Positions 43,944 through 52,447 of a DNA stretch of 64,000 nt are shown here, in pieces. Numbering within the stretch: position 1 is the first letter of the stretch; each line of letters opens with the position of its first letter. The notes under the pieces were generated by a model. It made no database searches, was not told the DNA's origin, and saw only the letters and a list, made by a program, of their open reading frames with translations. This stretch comes from Paenibacillus sp. 481 (GTDB taxonomy: Bacteria > Bacillota > Bacilli > Paenibacillales > Paenibacillaceae): positions 3,799,501-3,863,500 of the forward strand of contig NZ_CP075175.1 in NCBI RefSeq assembly GCF_021223605.1, read 5' to 3'. A program made the translations under genes and the position numbers.

Positions 43944-45152
43944 ATGAAATATTCGTTCTCTAAGCGAGTACAATCCGTGGAAAGTTCAGTTGTGCGTGAG
44001 ATTTTAAAGTTGACACAAGGCAAGTCGATTATATCTTTTGCAGGCGGATTGCCAGCAGATGAATGGTTTCCAGTAGATGCGATGCGCGTCGCGGCGGAGC
44101 GAGTGTTCAATCAGGGTCCGCAGGCGTTGCAGTACGGATTGACAGAAGGGGTTACGGCGTTAAGAGAGAGCATTTCTCAGCGTATGGCTGCAAATCGCAA
44201 TATTCATGCTGATGTGAATGAAATCTTGGTAACGAGCGGCTCACAGCAAGCGCTAGATTTGTATGTTCGCGCTTTGCTTGATCCAGGTGATGTCGTACTC
44301 GTGGAAGATCCAACGTACTTGGCGTGTTTGCAAGTGTTAGGCATGAACGAGGCGCGTGTGATTCCGGTCGAGAGCGATGATTTCGGTATGCTGCCAGATG
44401 ATCTGGAACAAAAGTTGAAGCAGTATAATCCGAAGTTCGTCTATGTCGTGCCGACATTTAGCAACCCGACTGGGCGCGTATGGAGCTTGGAGCGTCGTGA
44501 AGCGCTACTGAGGTTGTGTCGTGAGCAGGAAACGTTAATATTGGAAGATGATCCTTACGGCGATATTAGCTTTACTTCTAATAAAGTGCCAACTATTGCA
44601 TCTTTGGAAGGAAAGCAAGCGGATCGTATTGTGGCATATACGAGTACGTTTAGTAAGACCGTTGCTCCAGGACTGCGTACAGGCTGGGTCGTAGCAGATA
44701 AACGTATCATTAATATGATGGCTAAGGTCAAGCAATCATCAGATTTGCATTCAAGTGTGTTGGATCAGCTTATTTTAGTAGAAATGCTTAATCCAGCAGT
44801 ATTTAATATAGATGACCATATTCATAAGCTGGCTGCGGTTTATAAGGAACGTATGGAGACGATGGCAGCTGAGTTGAAAAATGATTTATGGAAAAATGCG
44901 CGTTGGAACCTGCCGCAAGGTGGTATGTTCTTCTGGGTGGAGTTGCCGGAAGGATTGCACGCCGACTCGTTATTGAAGTGCGCTGTTGAAAAGGGCGTTG
45001 CTTTCGTACCGGGGAAACCGTTCTATGCGAGCGAGGCGAAGCGGAATACGTTAAGGCTGAACTATTCATTTGCTGAGCCGAGCGTCATTCGCACAGGCAT
45101 GTCGCGTTTGTCAGAAGCGGTGAGTGAATTTACAGCACGTTCTTCAGATTAA
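43944..45152 (+). CDS. PLP-dependent aminotransferase (2-aminoadipate/LysN type)
   Basis: A 402-residue fold-type I enzyme with the N-terminal ISFAGGLPADEWFP signature of the MocR/LysN-like subgroup; NPTGR, EDDPYGDISF, and the PLP lysine K238 in STFSKTVAPGLRTGW. There is no GntR DNA-binding domain, so it is a free enzyme. Such proteins transaminate aromatic, branched-chain or 2-aminoadipate substrates; the specificity is not readable here. The start ATG follows AAAGGGGCGG. Confidence 0.88.
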   Translation: MKYSFSKRVQSVESSVVREILKLTQGKSIISFAGGLPADEWFPVDAMRVAAERVFNQGPQALQYGLTEGVTALRESISQRMAANRNIHADVNEILVTSGSQQALDLYVRALLDPGDVVLVEDPTYLACLQVLGMNEARVIPVESDDFGMLPDDLEQKLKQYNPKFVYVVPTFSNPTGRVWSLERREALLRLCREQETLILEDDPYGDISFTSNKVPTIASLEGKQADRIVAYTSTFSKTVAPGLRTGWVVADKRIINMMAKVKQSSDLHSSVLDQLILVEMLNPAVFNIDDHIHKLAAVYKERMETMAAELKNDLWKNARWNLPQGGMFFWVELPEGLHADSLLKCAVEKGVAFVPGKPFYASEAKRNTLRLNYSFAEPSVIRTGMSRLSEAVSEFTARSSD

Positions 45153-45336
45153 TGAATGTGGAGCTGCGTTGCCTTCAGTGCACATTGCGAAATGAAGGCA
45201 AGACAGCTTCGTTCTTGAGTTGAGCGGGCATAAGTTAAGAAGGAAATCGTTCTTTTGTGGGGAGCTTGTCTCTGGTGCAAAAGGGCGGTTTCTTTTTTTG
45301 TTTTTACATTGAAAATAAGGAGATAGGACCTGTGTA

Positions 45337-45377
45337 TATAACCCCTCATTTGTTCAGGAAATGAGGGGTTATATTTT
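45337..45377. terminator. Bidirectional terminator
   Basis: TATAACCCCTCATTT pairs perfectly with AAATGAGGGGTTATA (15 bp) around a 7-base loop, followed by TTTTT, between convergent genes. Confidence 0.9.
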
Positions 45378-46240
45378 TAAAAAGGGGTGTTCTGATTTCT
45401 TCCCCGCACTGCGTTGCGGACGACGTCTGCGTATTGTTCTAGTGCTTGCTTGCCCTCATGTGTGAGCGAATATTTGCCACGGCTTTCTCGCAGGAACCAG
45501 CCGTAGTAGTTACGCTGCAAGACGGCAGCCGCATCGCTTACGCCGCTGCGCAGGCGCACGTGCGCGGCTCGCTGGGGCTGGCTTGCCAGCGCCGTCGCTT
45601 CCTGCGCTTCGCTCGGCAAAGTCGCCAGCGTCGTCGCTTCCTGCGCCTCGCTCGGCAAAGCCGCGAGCGCCGTCGCTTCCTGCCCTTCGCTCAGCAAAGC
45701 CGCTGCCACACGCAGCGCCTTCTCGCGATACGCGGTCACAAGCTGCCGCTGCGTGCTGCCGCCCACGTTGTAGTCGCCGCTACGCCCAGCGAACTCGCGC
45801 GCAAGCCGTGCCGCTCGCGTCTTAATAGGCTTGCGTCCCGTCTGCGCCTCACTTGGCTCACACACGACCTCCACCAACGGTGGCTTGCGCTTATAGAACG
45901 TCACCGTGATATAACCAAGACCGAGGCGCTTGCACAAATCGATCAGCGCAGTAGGCCGATGACCGCGGCTGCCGCTCTTTTTTTCAACCGCGACATACAC
46001 TTGCGTCGATACTTTCAGCCGCTCTAGCGCTTGCAGGACAAGCGTCAAATTAAAGGTCGATTTCATTTCCACCACAATGGGCCCGGCTTCGGGCTGTTCC
46101 GGATGTATCGCGACTAAATCACAATGCCGCACTTCGGCACGCACTTCGTATCCGCTTTTTTCAAAAAAAGCTTTAACAGGCGCGTACAACTCCGTCTCCT
46201 TCCGCCCGGGTGTACGTGCTGCTTGAGCTTGCTTGGGCAC
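45377..46240 (-). CDS. DUF2161-type putative PD-(D/E)XK nuclease-fold protein
   Basis: A 287-residue protein if started at GTG 46240, seven bases after GAGGTG; ATG 46285 would add 15 residues. The N-terminal half has the restriction-endonuclease-like core: ELYAPVKAFFEKSGYEVRAE, CDLVAIHP, then PIVVEMKSTFN with the E-x-K pair. That is the DUF2161 pattern. The middle holds a three-fold 13-residue repeat (PSEAQEATTLA-like). A C-terminal winged-helix-like segment has WFLRESRGKYSLTHEGKQAL. GC content is visibly higher than in neighbouring genes. Its substrate is unknown. Confidence 0.78.
   Translation of the reverse strand: MPKQAQAARTPGRKETELYAPVKAFFEKSGYEVRAEVRHCDLVAIHPEQPEAGPIVVEMKSTFNLTLVLQALERLKVSTQVYVAVEKKSGSRGHRPTALIDLCKRLGLGYITVTFYKRKPPLVEVVCEPSEAQTGRKPIKTRAARLAREFAGRSGDYNVGGSTQRQLVTAYREKALRVAAALLSEGQEATALAALPSEAQEATTLATLPSEAQEATALASQPQRAAHVRLRSGVSDAAAVLQRNYYGWFLRESRGKYSLTHEGKQALEQYADVVRNAVRGRNQNTPF
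45589..45705. repeat. Three 39-bp tandem repeats inside the DUF2161 gene
   Basis: Units at 45589, 45628 and 45667, each sharing GTCGCTTCCTGC and TCGCTC(G/A)GCAAAG, encode three 13-residue copies, keeping the frame. They form a linker between the nuclease-like and winged-helix-like parts. Confidence 0.88.
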
Positions 46241-46525
46241 GCTACTCACCTCTACCTTTTCATTTCGTACTGCTCCGTTAGGCATATATGTGCATTATAT
46301 CACGCTATCGATGTGGACGTATTCCTACCACTTGGCTCAAAATTTCGTGAAACTAATGCCGAGCTGCCGCATACGTATGTAATACCCTGTAATTATTATA
46401 GGATATTCCATTAGTGAAAAGGCATTCAGCGCCCAAGGCGTTTGTAAAATGACTTTGACAGGCAGACAGAGGTAAGCGGCGATGAAAGGTTATGTTGCAA
46501 ATAGGGAGCATTGGAGGTTAATGAG

Positions 46526-48421
46526 ATGGACATTTTCAAACGAATAGCGGAGCATCGTACTGAGAGCGAACGGTTAGCCTGGACCGGAACGTTCAAGGAA
46601 TATGTCGACTTGCTGCGCAACGACCCCGCATCGGCTATGACAGCCCACGCCCGTGTGTACGAGATGATCGCGGCACACGGTTTCGAGGAGGTGAACGGCC
46701 ATAAACGTTACAAATTTTTTGAAAAAGAGCTGTTCGGTCTGGATCGAGCGATTGAAAAGCTGGTAGAAGAATATTTCCATTCAGCGGCAAAAAGGCTAGA
46801 CGTACGCAAGCGCATTTTGTTGTTAATGGGCCCAGTCAGCGGGGGGAAATCGACACTCGTAACGATGCTGAAGCGTGGTTTGGAGCAGTTTGCGCGCTCT
46901 GAGCGGGGAGCGGTGTATGCCATTAAAGGCTGCCCTATGCACGAGGAGCCACTTCATTTAATCCCACAAGAGCTACGCCCAGAAATAGAGCGCGAGTTGG
47001 GTGTACGCATTGAAGGCAACTTGTGCCCGTCTTGCCAAATGCGGCTGAAAACGGAATACCATGGCGATATTGAGCAAGTGCTCGTAGAAAGAGTCATTAT
47101 TTCAGAAGAGAACCGAATTGGTATTGGTACGTTCAGTCCTTCTGATCCGAAGTCACAAGATATTGCTGACCTTACAGGCTCGATTGATTTCTCCACGATT
47201 ACGGAATACGGTTCGGAATCTGATCCGCGCGCATACCGCTTCGATGGAGAACTGAACAAGGCAAACCGAGGCTTAATGGAGTTCCAAGAAATGTTGAAGT
47301 GTGATGAAAAGTTTTTGTGGAACTTGCTTTCGTTAACACAGGAAGGGAACTTTAAAGCGGGGAGATTTGCCTTAATTAGCGCGGATGAGCTGATCGTGGC
47401 CCACACGAACGAAGCTGAATATAAGACGTTTATTAGCAACAAAAAAAATGAGGCCCTGCAATCGCGGATGATTGTGATGCCGATTCCTTACAATTTAAAA
47501 GTGACAGAGGAAGAAAAAATTTATACGAAACTTATTTTGCAAAGTGATATGGGGCATGTCCATATTTCACCGCATGCACTGCGAGCCGCAGCGATATTCT
47601 CCATTTTAACCCGCCTCAAAGAATCGAAAAAGCAAGGCATGGATTTAGTGAAGAAGATGCGCCTGTATGACGGTGAGGAAGTGGAAGGCTACAAAGAGAA
47701 CGATTTGAAGGAAATGCAAACCGAATTCAGTGAGGAAGGCATGTCGGGAGTTGACCCGCGCTATGTCATCAATCGGATTTCAAGTGCTCTAATTAAGCAG
47801 GACCTTCAATGCATTAATGCGCTAGATGTTCTGCGTGCGATTAAGGATGGATTGGATCAGCACGCCTCCATTACGAAGGAGGAGCGGGAACGTTATTTGA
47901 ACTTTATTTCGGTTGCGCGTAAAGAGTACGATAGTTTGGCCAAAAAAGAAGTGCAAAAGGCGTTCGTCTACTCGTTCGAGGAGTCAGCCAAGACGCTGTT
48001 CGAGAACTATCTCGACAATATTGAAGCTTTTTGCAATTGGAAAAAAATTCGCGATCCGTTAACAGACGAGGAGATGGAGCCGGACGAAAGGCTGATGCGT
48101 TCCATCGAGGAGCAAATCGGTGTGTCTGACAATGCGAAAAAGGCGTTCCGCGAAGAAATCCTAATTCGATTGTCCTCATACTCTCGCAAAGGACGCAAGT
48201 TTGACTACAACAGTCATGATCGTCTGCGTGAAGCCATTGAAAAGAAACTGTTCACGGACTTAAAAGATATCGTCAAGATTACGACTTCGACGAAAACGCC
48301 AGATGAAAATCAGCTCAAGCGCATTAATGAAGTCACCGCCAGATTAATTGATGAGCATGGCTATTGCTCGGTATGTGCCAACGAACTGCTCCGTTATGTG
48401 GGCAGCTTATTGAACAGATAA
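46526..48421 (+). CDS. prkA: PrkA serine protein kinase / AAA+ protein
   Basis: A 631-residue protein starting at ATG 46526, eight bases after GGAGGT. The N-terminal two thirds is an AAA+ module with Walker A GPVSGGKST (102-110). A cysteine pair, CPSC, follows. The C-terminal PrkA domain resembles a kinase fold. In B. subtilis, PrkA is expressed during sporulation and influences sigma-K-dependent genes; protease activity has also been proposed. The usual partner genes yhbH and spoVR are not next to it in this window. A terminator follows. Confidence 0.95.
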   Translation: MDIFKRIAEHRTESERLAWTGTFKEYVDLLRNDPASAMTAHARVYEMIAAHGFEEVNGHKRYKFFEKELFGLDRAIEKLVEEYFHSAAKRLDVRKRILLLMGPVSGGKSTLVTMLKRGLEQFARSERGAVYAIKGCPMHEEPLHLIPQELRPEIERELGVRIEGNLCPSCQMRLKTEYHGDIEQVLVERVIISEENRIGIGTFSPSDPKSQDIADLTGSIDFSTITEYGSESDPRAYRFDGELNKANRGLMEFQEMLKCDEKFLWNLLSLTQEGNFKAGRFALISADELIVAHTNEAEYKTFISNKKNEALQSRMIVMPIPYNLKVTEEEKIYTKLILQSDMGHVHISPHALRAAAIFSILTRLKESKKQGMDLVKKMRLYDGEEVEGYKENDLKEMQTEFSEEGMSGVDPRYVINRISSALIKQDLQCINALDVLRAIKDGLDQHASITKEERERYLNFISVARKEYDSLAKKEVQKAFVYSFEESAKTLFENYLDNIEAFCNWKKIRDPLTDEEMEPDERLMRSIEEQIGVSDNAKKAFREEILIRLSSYSRKGRKFDYNSHDRLREAIEKKLFTDLKDIVKITTSTKTPDENQLKRINEVTARLIDEHGYCSVCANELLRYVGSLLNR

Positions 48422-48427
48422 AAGAGA

Positions 48428-48463
48428 AGGCCTCGCAAACGATACATTTGCGGGGCCTTTTTA
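48428..48463 (+). terminator. Terminator of prkA
   Basis: AAGGCCTCGCAAA pairs with TTTGCGGGGCCTT (one G-T pair) and is followed by TTT. Confidence 0.88.
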
Positions 48464-48482
48464 TGTATAATCCGTGAGTGGA

Positions 48483-48752
48483 CTACGAACAATCTTTTTT
48501 TCGTCTATAGGCGAGGTATACCGAAATAAACACGATGGCGATCATAAGGGGCTGGTTCCCCATGTCGATCGATCCAAACAGGGACAAATACACAGAGCCG
48601 AGCAAAGTAACGAAAAGAATGCCTAAGTATACAAGTTCAGCCATTCCGGGTTTATTTCTACATACGATTCGCACGCCGACAACGATGATGACCGCAAATG
48701 CGATTAAAAAGCCTAGCACGATTAGGGTTGATGAAATAAGACTTAATTCCAT
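48483..48752 (-). CDS. Small three-span membrane protein, unknown
   Basis: An 89-residue hydrophobic protein with membrane helices at about 8-28, 40-60 and 66-82 and a basic C-terminal end (RRKKDCS). The start ATG follows AAAAAGGAGGG on the minus strand, a strong site. I recognise no family. It is convergent with prkA and divergent from the frameshifted winged-helix gene. Confidence 0.75.
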   Translation of the reverse strand: MELSLISSTLIVLGFLIAFAVIIVVGVRIVCRNKPGMAELVYLGILFVTLLGSVYLSLFGSIDMGNQPLMIAIVFISVYLAYRRKKDCS

Positions 48753-48931
48753 GATAAAGCCCTCCTTTTTTCAATTTACCATAAAACCCCTTTATTGTGA
48801 ATGATAAAGTTTCAGCTCGAAGAGAAATGTTAAGATTGCCCCAAAACCATAGGCCTGTCCCTTTTTTCCATGTATGATTATCGGGATGTGGAACTATTTT
48901 CATGTCAAACTATCGAAAGGAGACCGATCTC

Positions 48932-49600
48932 GTGTTCGTAAAAAGATTATTATCTACATATGTACTAGGACTCTCGTTGTACTTATTGTCTACGGCTACT
49001 GTCAAGGATCAGACATGGTGGGGGGGGACTTAGCGGAGCAACAAGTATTCGTATTTAGTTTGTTCATTATGTCGTCGGGATGGATTATATTCGTCTATCG
49101 CAAGATGAATAAGCGTGAAAGCGAGTACGAAGCTTTACTGGACAATGAAGGAAGTCAACGGCAAATCCGTTATTTAAGTCATAAGGAATTATGTGTTTTA
49201 CAGATTGCGTATCGACAAAAAGGCTACGTAACCCCATTTGAAGTTGCGGCTTCTTCAAAGATATCGGTAAGAGAGGCAGAAGAGCAGCTATACGAATATC
49301 ATTATGGGAGTTATATGGGTAGGCCTCGCTTTGTCGTATTACAACGATCAATATGAGGCGTGGGATGAGGAATGTGTTGAACGTGCTTGTTTAACTATTG
49401 CATCGCACAACAAGGGAATTATCAGCACAGCCGAGCTAGCATACAACCTTGGTATGACAATGGATGAGGCGTTTGCGCAGCTGCATAAATTAGCAGAACA
49501 GGGAACTTTACAACATGTTTTAGATGAGAATGAAATGAGTCTATTTCGTGTCAAAGGATTACTAGATGACTCCCAAAGGTTAAGATCGGAACAAATATGA
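48932..49600 (+). pseudogene. Membrane-anchored double winged-helix protein, frame broken twice
   Basis: GTG 48932 has a good AAAGGAG site and encodes VFVKRLLSTYVLGLSLYLLS, a membrane helix, then stops at 49031 just after a run of eight G (49020-49027). One extra G restores a frame with a second membrane helix (FVFSLFIMSSGWIIFVYR) and a winged-helix domain (LQIAYRQKGYVTPFEVAASS). Near 49300 the continuation, GVIWVGLALSYYNDQ and a second homologous winged helix (IASHNKGIISTAELAYNLG), is again in the first frame. The reading requires +1 and -1 changes. It is either a real pseudogene, a programmed or phase-variable frame, or sequencing error at a homopolymer. Confidence 0.7.
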
Positions 49601-49726
49601 TCAATATTCGACAAGATTCTACATGAATTGAAGTTCATTTGTTGAATTTTGTTGAAAAGTGTTCACAATTTAGTCACTACTTTCCTCGCAAATTGTCGTA
49701 ATGTAATGGTAGAGGAGAGGATATAT

Positions 49727-50278
49727 ATGGGAACATTAATGAAAGAACGACAATATCGTTGTCGAAGAGTTGCACGACTTAGATTACGTAAACAACAACA
49801 GGAGCAACTGATGCCAACTATTCAAGCTGGCTGTACGGCACCTTACTATGTGGCTGAAATTGAACCGTGGGAAAGAGAAGAGAGATGCGTACTGTCCGCT
49901 GGAAAATGTATTATAGATAACGAATATTACTATGTTCGTGGTAGGCTGACTGCGCCGAATGGAAACGGTCGCGGTAATGTTCACTGGGACGTGTGGATAC
50001 AAGTGAGTGGTCAACAATATGATGCACTACTAACGACTTGCTCCCTACAAGAACAGACCTTAGCAGGAAAGTTATCTTCGGCCATTCCTGGCTACCCAGA
50101 TACACTTGCTTTGCCCGTTACGATTAAATGGCAACCACGAAAGTCTGTACTTGATGTTCACGTGGACAATTCGGATCACCTGCTTGCAATCGAACAGAGA
50201 CAAGGATTATCTTTTCAAAGGTGGTTGGAACTACAGCCATTGCACAACGCATACCATAAGCTACCAGACGCACGTTAA
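49727..50278 (+). CDS. DUF2199-like protein
   Basis: A 183-residue protein starting at ATG 49727 after GAGGAGAGG. The C-terminal 110 residues match what I recall of DUF2199: YYYVRGRL, WDVWIQVS, SAIPGYPDTLALPV, DHLLAIEQRQGLSFQRWLEL. The N-terminal 45 residues are strongly basic and Gln-rich (RCRRVARLRLRKQQQEQ), and the cysteine-rich start usual in the family is reduced to scattered Cys. No function is known. Confidence 0.7.
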   Translation: MGTLMKERQYRCRRVARLRLRKQQQEQLMPTIQAGCTAPYYVAEIEPWEREERCVLSAGKCIIDNEYYYVRGRLTAPNGNGRGNVHWDVWIQVSGQQYDALLTTCSLQEQTLAGKLSSAIPGYPDTLALPVTIKWQPRKSVLDVHVDNSDHLLAIEQRQGLSFQRWLELQPLHNAYHKLPDAR

Positions 50279-50378
50279 TGACCTCTGACATCTACGAATA
50301 CACTTCATGAATTCAATATTAACTTCTAAGATATATACAAAGCAGGAGGATAGCTACATCACTGAATAGAGTGAACAA

Positions 50379-50413
50379 GGTACCGCGCCATTGAGGACGA
50401 GGTGCCTTTTTGT
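50379..50413 (+). terminator. Hairpin with T run upstream of the repeat-protein gene
   Basis: AAGGTACC pairs with GGTGCCTT (one G-T pair) and is followed by five T, about 150 bp before the repeat gene. It probably ends the DUF2199-like transcript. Confidence 0.6.
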
Positions 50414-50568
50414 ATGTCCATATATGTACAACTCATCAAGATTCGGAACATGTGCGGAGGTGGAAAAATATAAAATGAGATGCATAAACCTCCTTTGCTT
50501 AAATGCATACTAACTTCGAGTGCTGAGCAAATGGTTCGGCCAAGTGAAACAGTATAGGAGGAAGAGGC

Positions 50569-52398
50569 ATGGCTAACCAACATTTTGGGCAACATTTTGC
50601 TGCATCGAGTAGCAATAATGGTGTACACGGAGCGGGCTCATCAGGCGGCATTGTGGCAAGAACGTATAGCAACAATAATTCTGGCTCGCAAGGTAGTCAA
50701 GGAAATCAAGGCGGACATGTCAGCTATGGAAGTGCAAATTACAGCCAACCATCTAGTTATGGCAGCTATACGAACCACAGTGGCTATGGCGGTTTGGCAG
50801 GTGGTATCGTAGCTAGCACGTACAGCAATAATAACTCTGGACAACAAGGCAGCCAAGGATATCAAGGTGGCAGCGGGATTGCTGGTTATGGGCATTCCAG
50901 TAACTATGGTGGTAGCTATGGCGGCTTAACAGGAGGCATTGTGGCTAGCACGTACAGCAATAACACCGCTGGACAGCAGGGCAGTCAAGGATATCAAGGT
51001 GGTAGTGGCCATGCTGGTTATGGGCATTCCAGTAACTATGGTAATAGCTACGGAGGCTTAACAGGAGGCATCGTGGCTAGCACGTACAGCAATAACACCG
51101 CTGGACAGCAGGGCAGTCAAGGATATCAAGGTGGTAGTGGCCATGCTAGTTATGGGCATTCCAGTAACTATGGTAGTAGCTACGGAGGCTTAACAGGAGG
51201 TATTGTGGCTAGCACATACAGCAATAACACCGCTGGACAGCAAGGTAGCCAAGGATACCAAGGCGGACATGTTAGTTACGGACATAGCAACAATTCTGCA
51301 GGTCATAGTGGTAACGGTCAACGTCATTTTAGTGGTGGCATTTCTAGCGGTGGATTTACGAGTGGAACACAAGGCGGTTATACGAACTATAGTGGTGGCT
51401 ATGGTGGGCGGCAAGGAAGTGGAGGAATTACAAGCGGGACGCAAAGTAATAGCCATGTTGGCGGCTACCAGCCGACCGGTGTACATAATGTGGTTGCACA
51501 GACGTACACCAGCCAATCGCAACCTGGTTACCGCGGTCAAGTGCATAGCGTAACCGCGTCGACACATGGCCCGGACGCGCAAGTAGTACCGAACAACTTC
51601 CAATCGAGTGGTCAAGTACACAGCATCACGGCGTCGACACATGGCCCAGACGCGAATGTCGTACCGAACAACTTCCAATCGAGTGGTCAAGTACACAGCA
51701 TCACGGCGTCTACGCATGGCCCAGACGCGCAAGTAGTGCCGAACAACTTCCAATCGAGTGGTCAAGTACACAGCATCACGGCGTCGACACATGGCCCAGA
51801 CGCGAATGTAGTACCGAACAACTTCCAATCGAGTGGTCAAGTACACAGCATCACGGCGTCTACGCATGGCCCAGACGCGCAAGTAGTACCGAACAACTTC
51901 CAATCGAGTGGTCAAGTACACAGCATCACGGCGTCTACGCATGGCCCAGACGCGCAAGTAGTGCCGAACAACTTCCAATCAAGTGGTCAAGTGCGCAGCA
52001 TCACGGCGTCTACGCATGGCCCAGACGCGCAAGTAGTGCCGAACAACTTCCAATCGAGTGGTCAGGTGCAAAGCATCACGGCGTCTACGCATGGCCCAGA
52101 CGCGCAAGTAGTGCCGAACAACTTCCAATCGAGTGGTCAGGTGCAAAGCATCACGGCGTCTACGCATGGCCCAGACGCGCAAGTAGTGCCGAACAACTTC
52201 CAATCAAGTGGTCAAGTGCATAGCATTACGTCGTCCACGCACGGACCAGAGGCGAACGTAGTGCCGAACAACTATCAATCGAGCGGTCAAGTACACAGCA
52301 TCACGTCATCGACATATGGTGCAGAAGCAAACGGAGCGTCGAACAACTATCAATCGAGTGAGCAAGGACACAGCATAACCTCTTCGTTTACTTCTTGA
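50569..52398 (+). CDS. Large lysine-free repeat protein with two related tandem-repeat arrays
   Basis: A 609-residue protein with an excellent AGGAGG site seven bases before ATG and a terminator directly after the stop. It lacks signal peptide, Lys, Cys and Trp. The first half repeats a 44-residue Gly/Ser/Asn/Tyr/Gln-rich unit (GGIVASTYSNN...GQQGSQGYQGG). The second half has 11 full and one partial copies of a 25-residue unit (GQVHSITASTHGPDAQVVPNN...). Both share a core [IV]-x-A-[ST]-T-[YH]. The composition is like that of amyloid, coat or adhesive proteins. I recognise no family; a spore-surface or biofilm role is only a guess. Confidence 0.82.
   Translation: MANQHFGQHFAASSSNNGVHGAGSSGGIVARTYSNNNSGSQGSQGNQGGHVSYGSANYSQPSSYGSYTNHSGYGGLAGGIVASTYSNNNSGQQGSQGYQGGSGIAGYGHSSNYGGSYGGLTGGIVASTYSNNTAGQQGSQGYQGGSGHAGYGHSSNYGNSYGGLTGGIVASTYSNNTAGQQGSQGYQGGSGHASYGHSSNYGSSYGGLTGGIVASTYSNNTAGQQGSQGYQGGHVSYGHSNNSAGHSGNGQRHFSGGISSGGFTSGTQGGYTNYSGGYGGRQGSGGITSGTQSNSHVGGYQPTGVHNVVAQTYTSQSQPGYRGQVHSVTASTHGPDAQVVPNNFQSSGQVHSITASTHGPDANVVPNNFQSSGQVHSITASTHGPDAQVVPNNFQSSGQVHSITASTHGPDANVVPNNFQSSGQVHSITASTHGPDAQVVPNNFQSSGQVHSITASTHGPDAQVVPNNFQSSGQVRSITASTHGPDAQVVPNNFQSSGQVQSITASTHGPDAQVVPNNFQSSGQVQSITASTHGPDAQVVPNNFQSSGQVHSITSSTHGPEANVVPNNYQSSGQVHSITSSTYGAEANGASNNYQSSEQGHSITSSFTS
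50788..51300 (+). repeat. 132-bp tandem repeats encoding the 44-residue units
   Basis: The landmark GCTAGCAC recurs at 50812, 50944, 51076 and 51208, exactly 132 bp apart. A more diverged copy of the core lies near 50644. The frame is preserved throughout. Confidence 0.92.
51535..52395 (+). repeat. 75-bp tandem repeats encoding the 25-residue units
   Basis: Eleven full units begin every 75 bp from 51535 to 52285, and a partial twelfth begins at 52360. The central copies are nearly identical in DNA, while the last two differ in sequence (Ser for Ala, Tyr for Phe), as expected of an array homogenised in its middle. Confidence 0.95.
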
Positions 52399-52407
52399 CG
52401 AATAAAG

Positions 52408-52440
52408 AAGAGCGACTCAAGCAAGCGGGTCGCTCTTTTC
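52408..52440. terminator. Terminator of the repeat-protein gene
   Basis: AAGAGCGAC pairs with GTCGCTCTT followed by TTC, between convergent genes; it may serve both. Confidence 0.85.
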
Positions 52441-52447
52441 GTTGTGG

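Noticed and set aside
45446..46027. 193-codon plus-strand frame opposite the DUF2161 gene
   Set aside because: Its Arg-rich, low-complexity translation is a GC-driven shadow; the minus-strand frame has motifs and a binding site.
50370..50413. T-box remnant (AAGGTACCGCG followed by a T-rich hairpin)
   Set aside because: The full T-box sequence and stem I are missing and no aminoacyl-tRNA synthetase or amino acid gene follows; a plain terminator explains it.
51190..52203. Long minus-strand open frames encoding Arg/Tyr-rich repeats opposite the repeat protein
   Set aside because: They are periodic only because the 75-bp plus-strand repeat is a multiple of three. They have no ribosome binding site, and the plus-strand frame has a strong site and a terminator.
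51535..52395. CRISPR array
   Set aside because: The 75-bp units are contiguous, have no unique spacers, and are in frame within a coding sequence.
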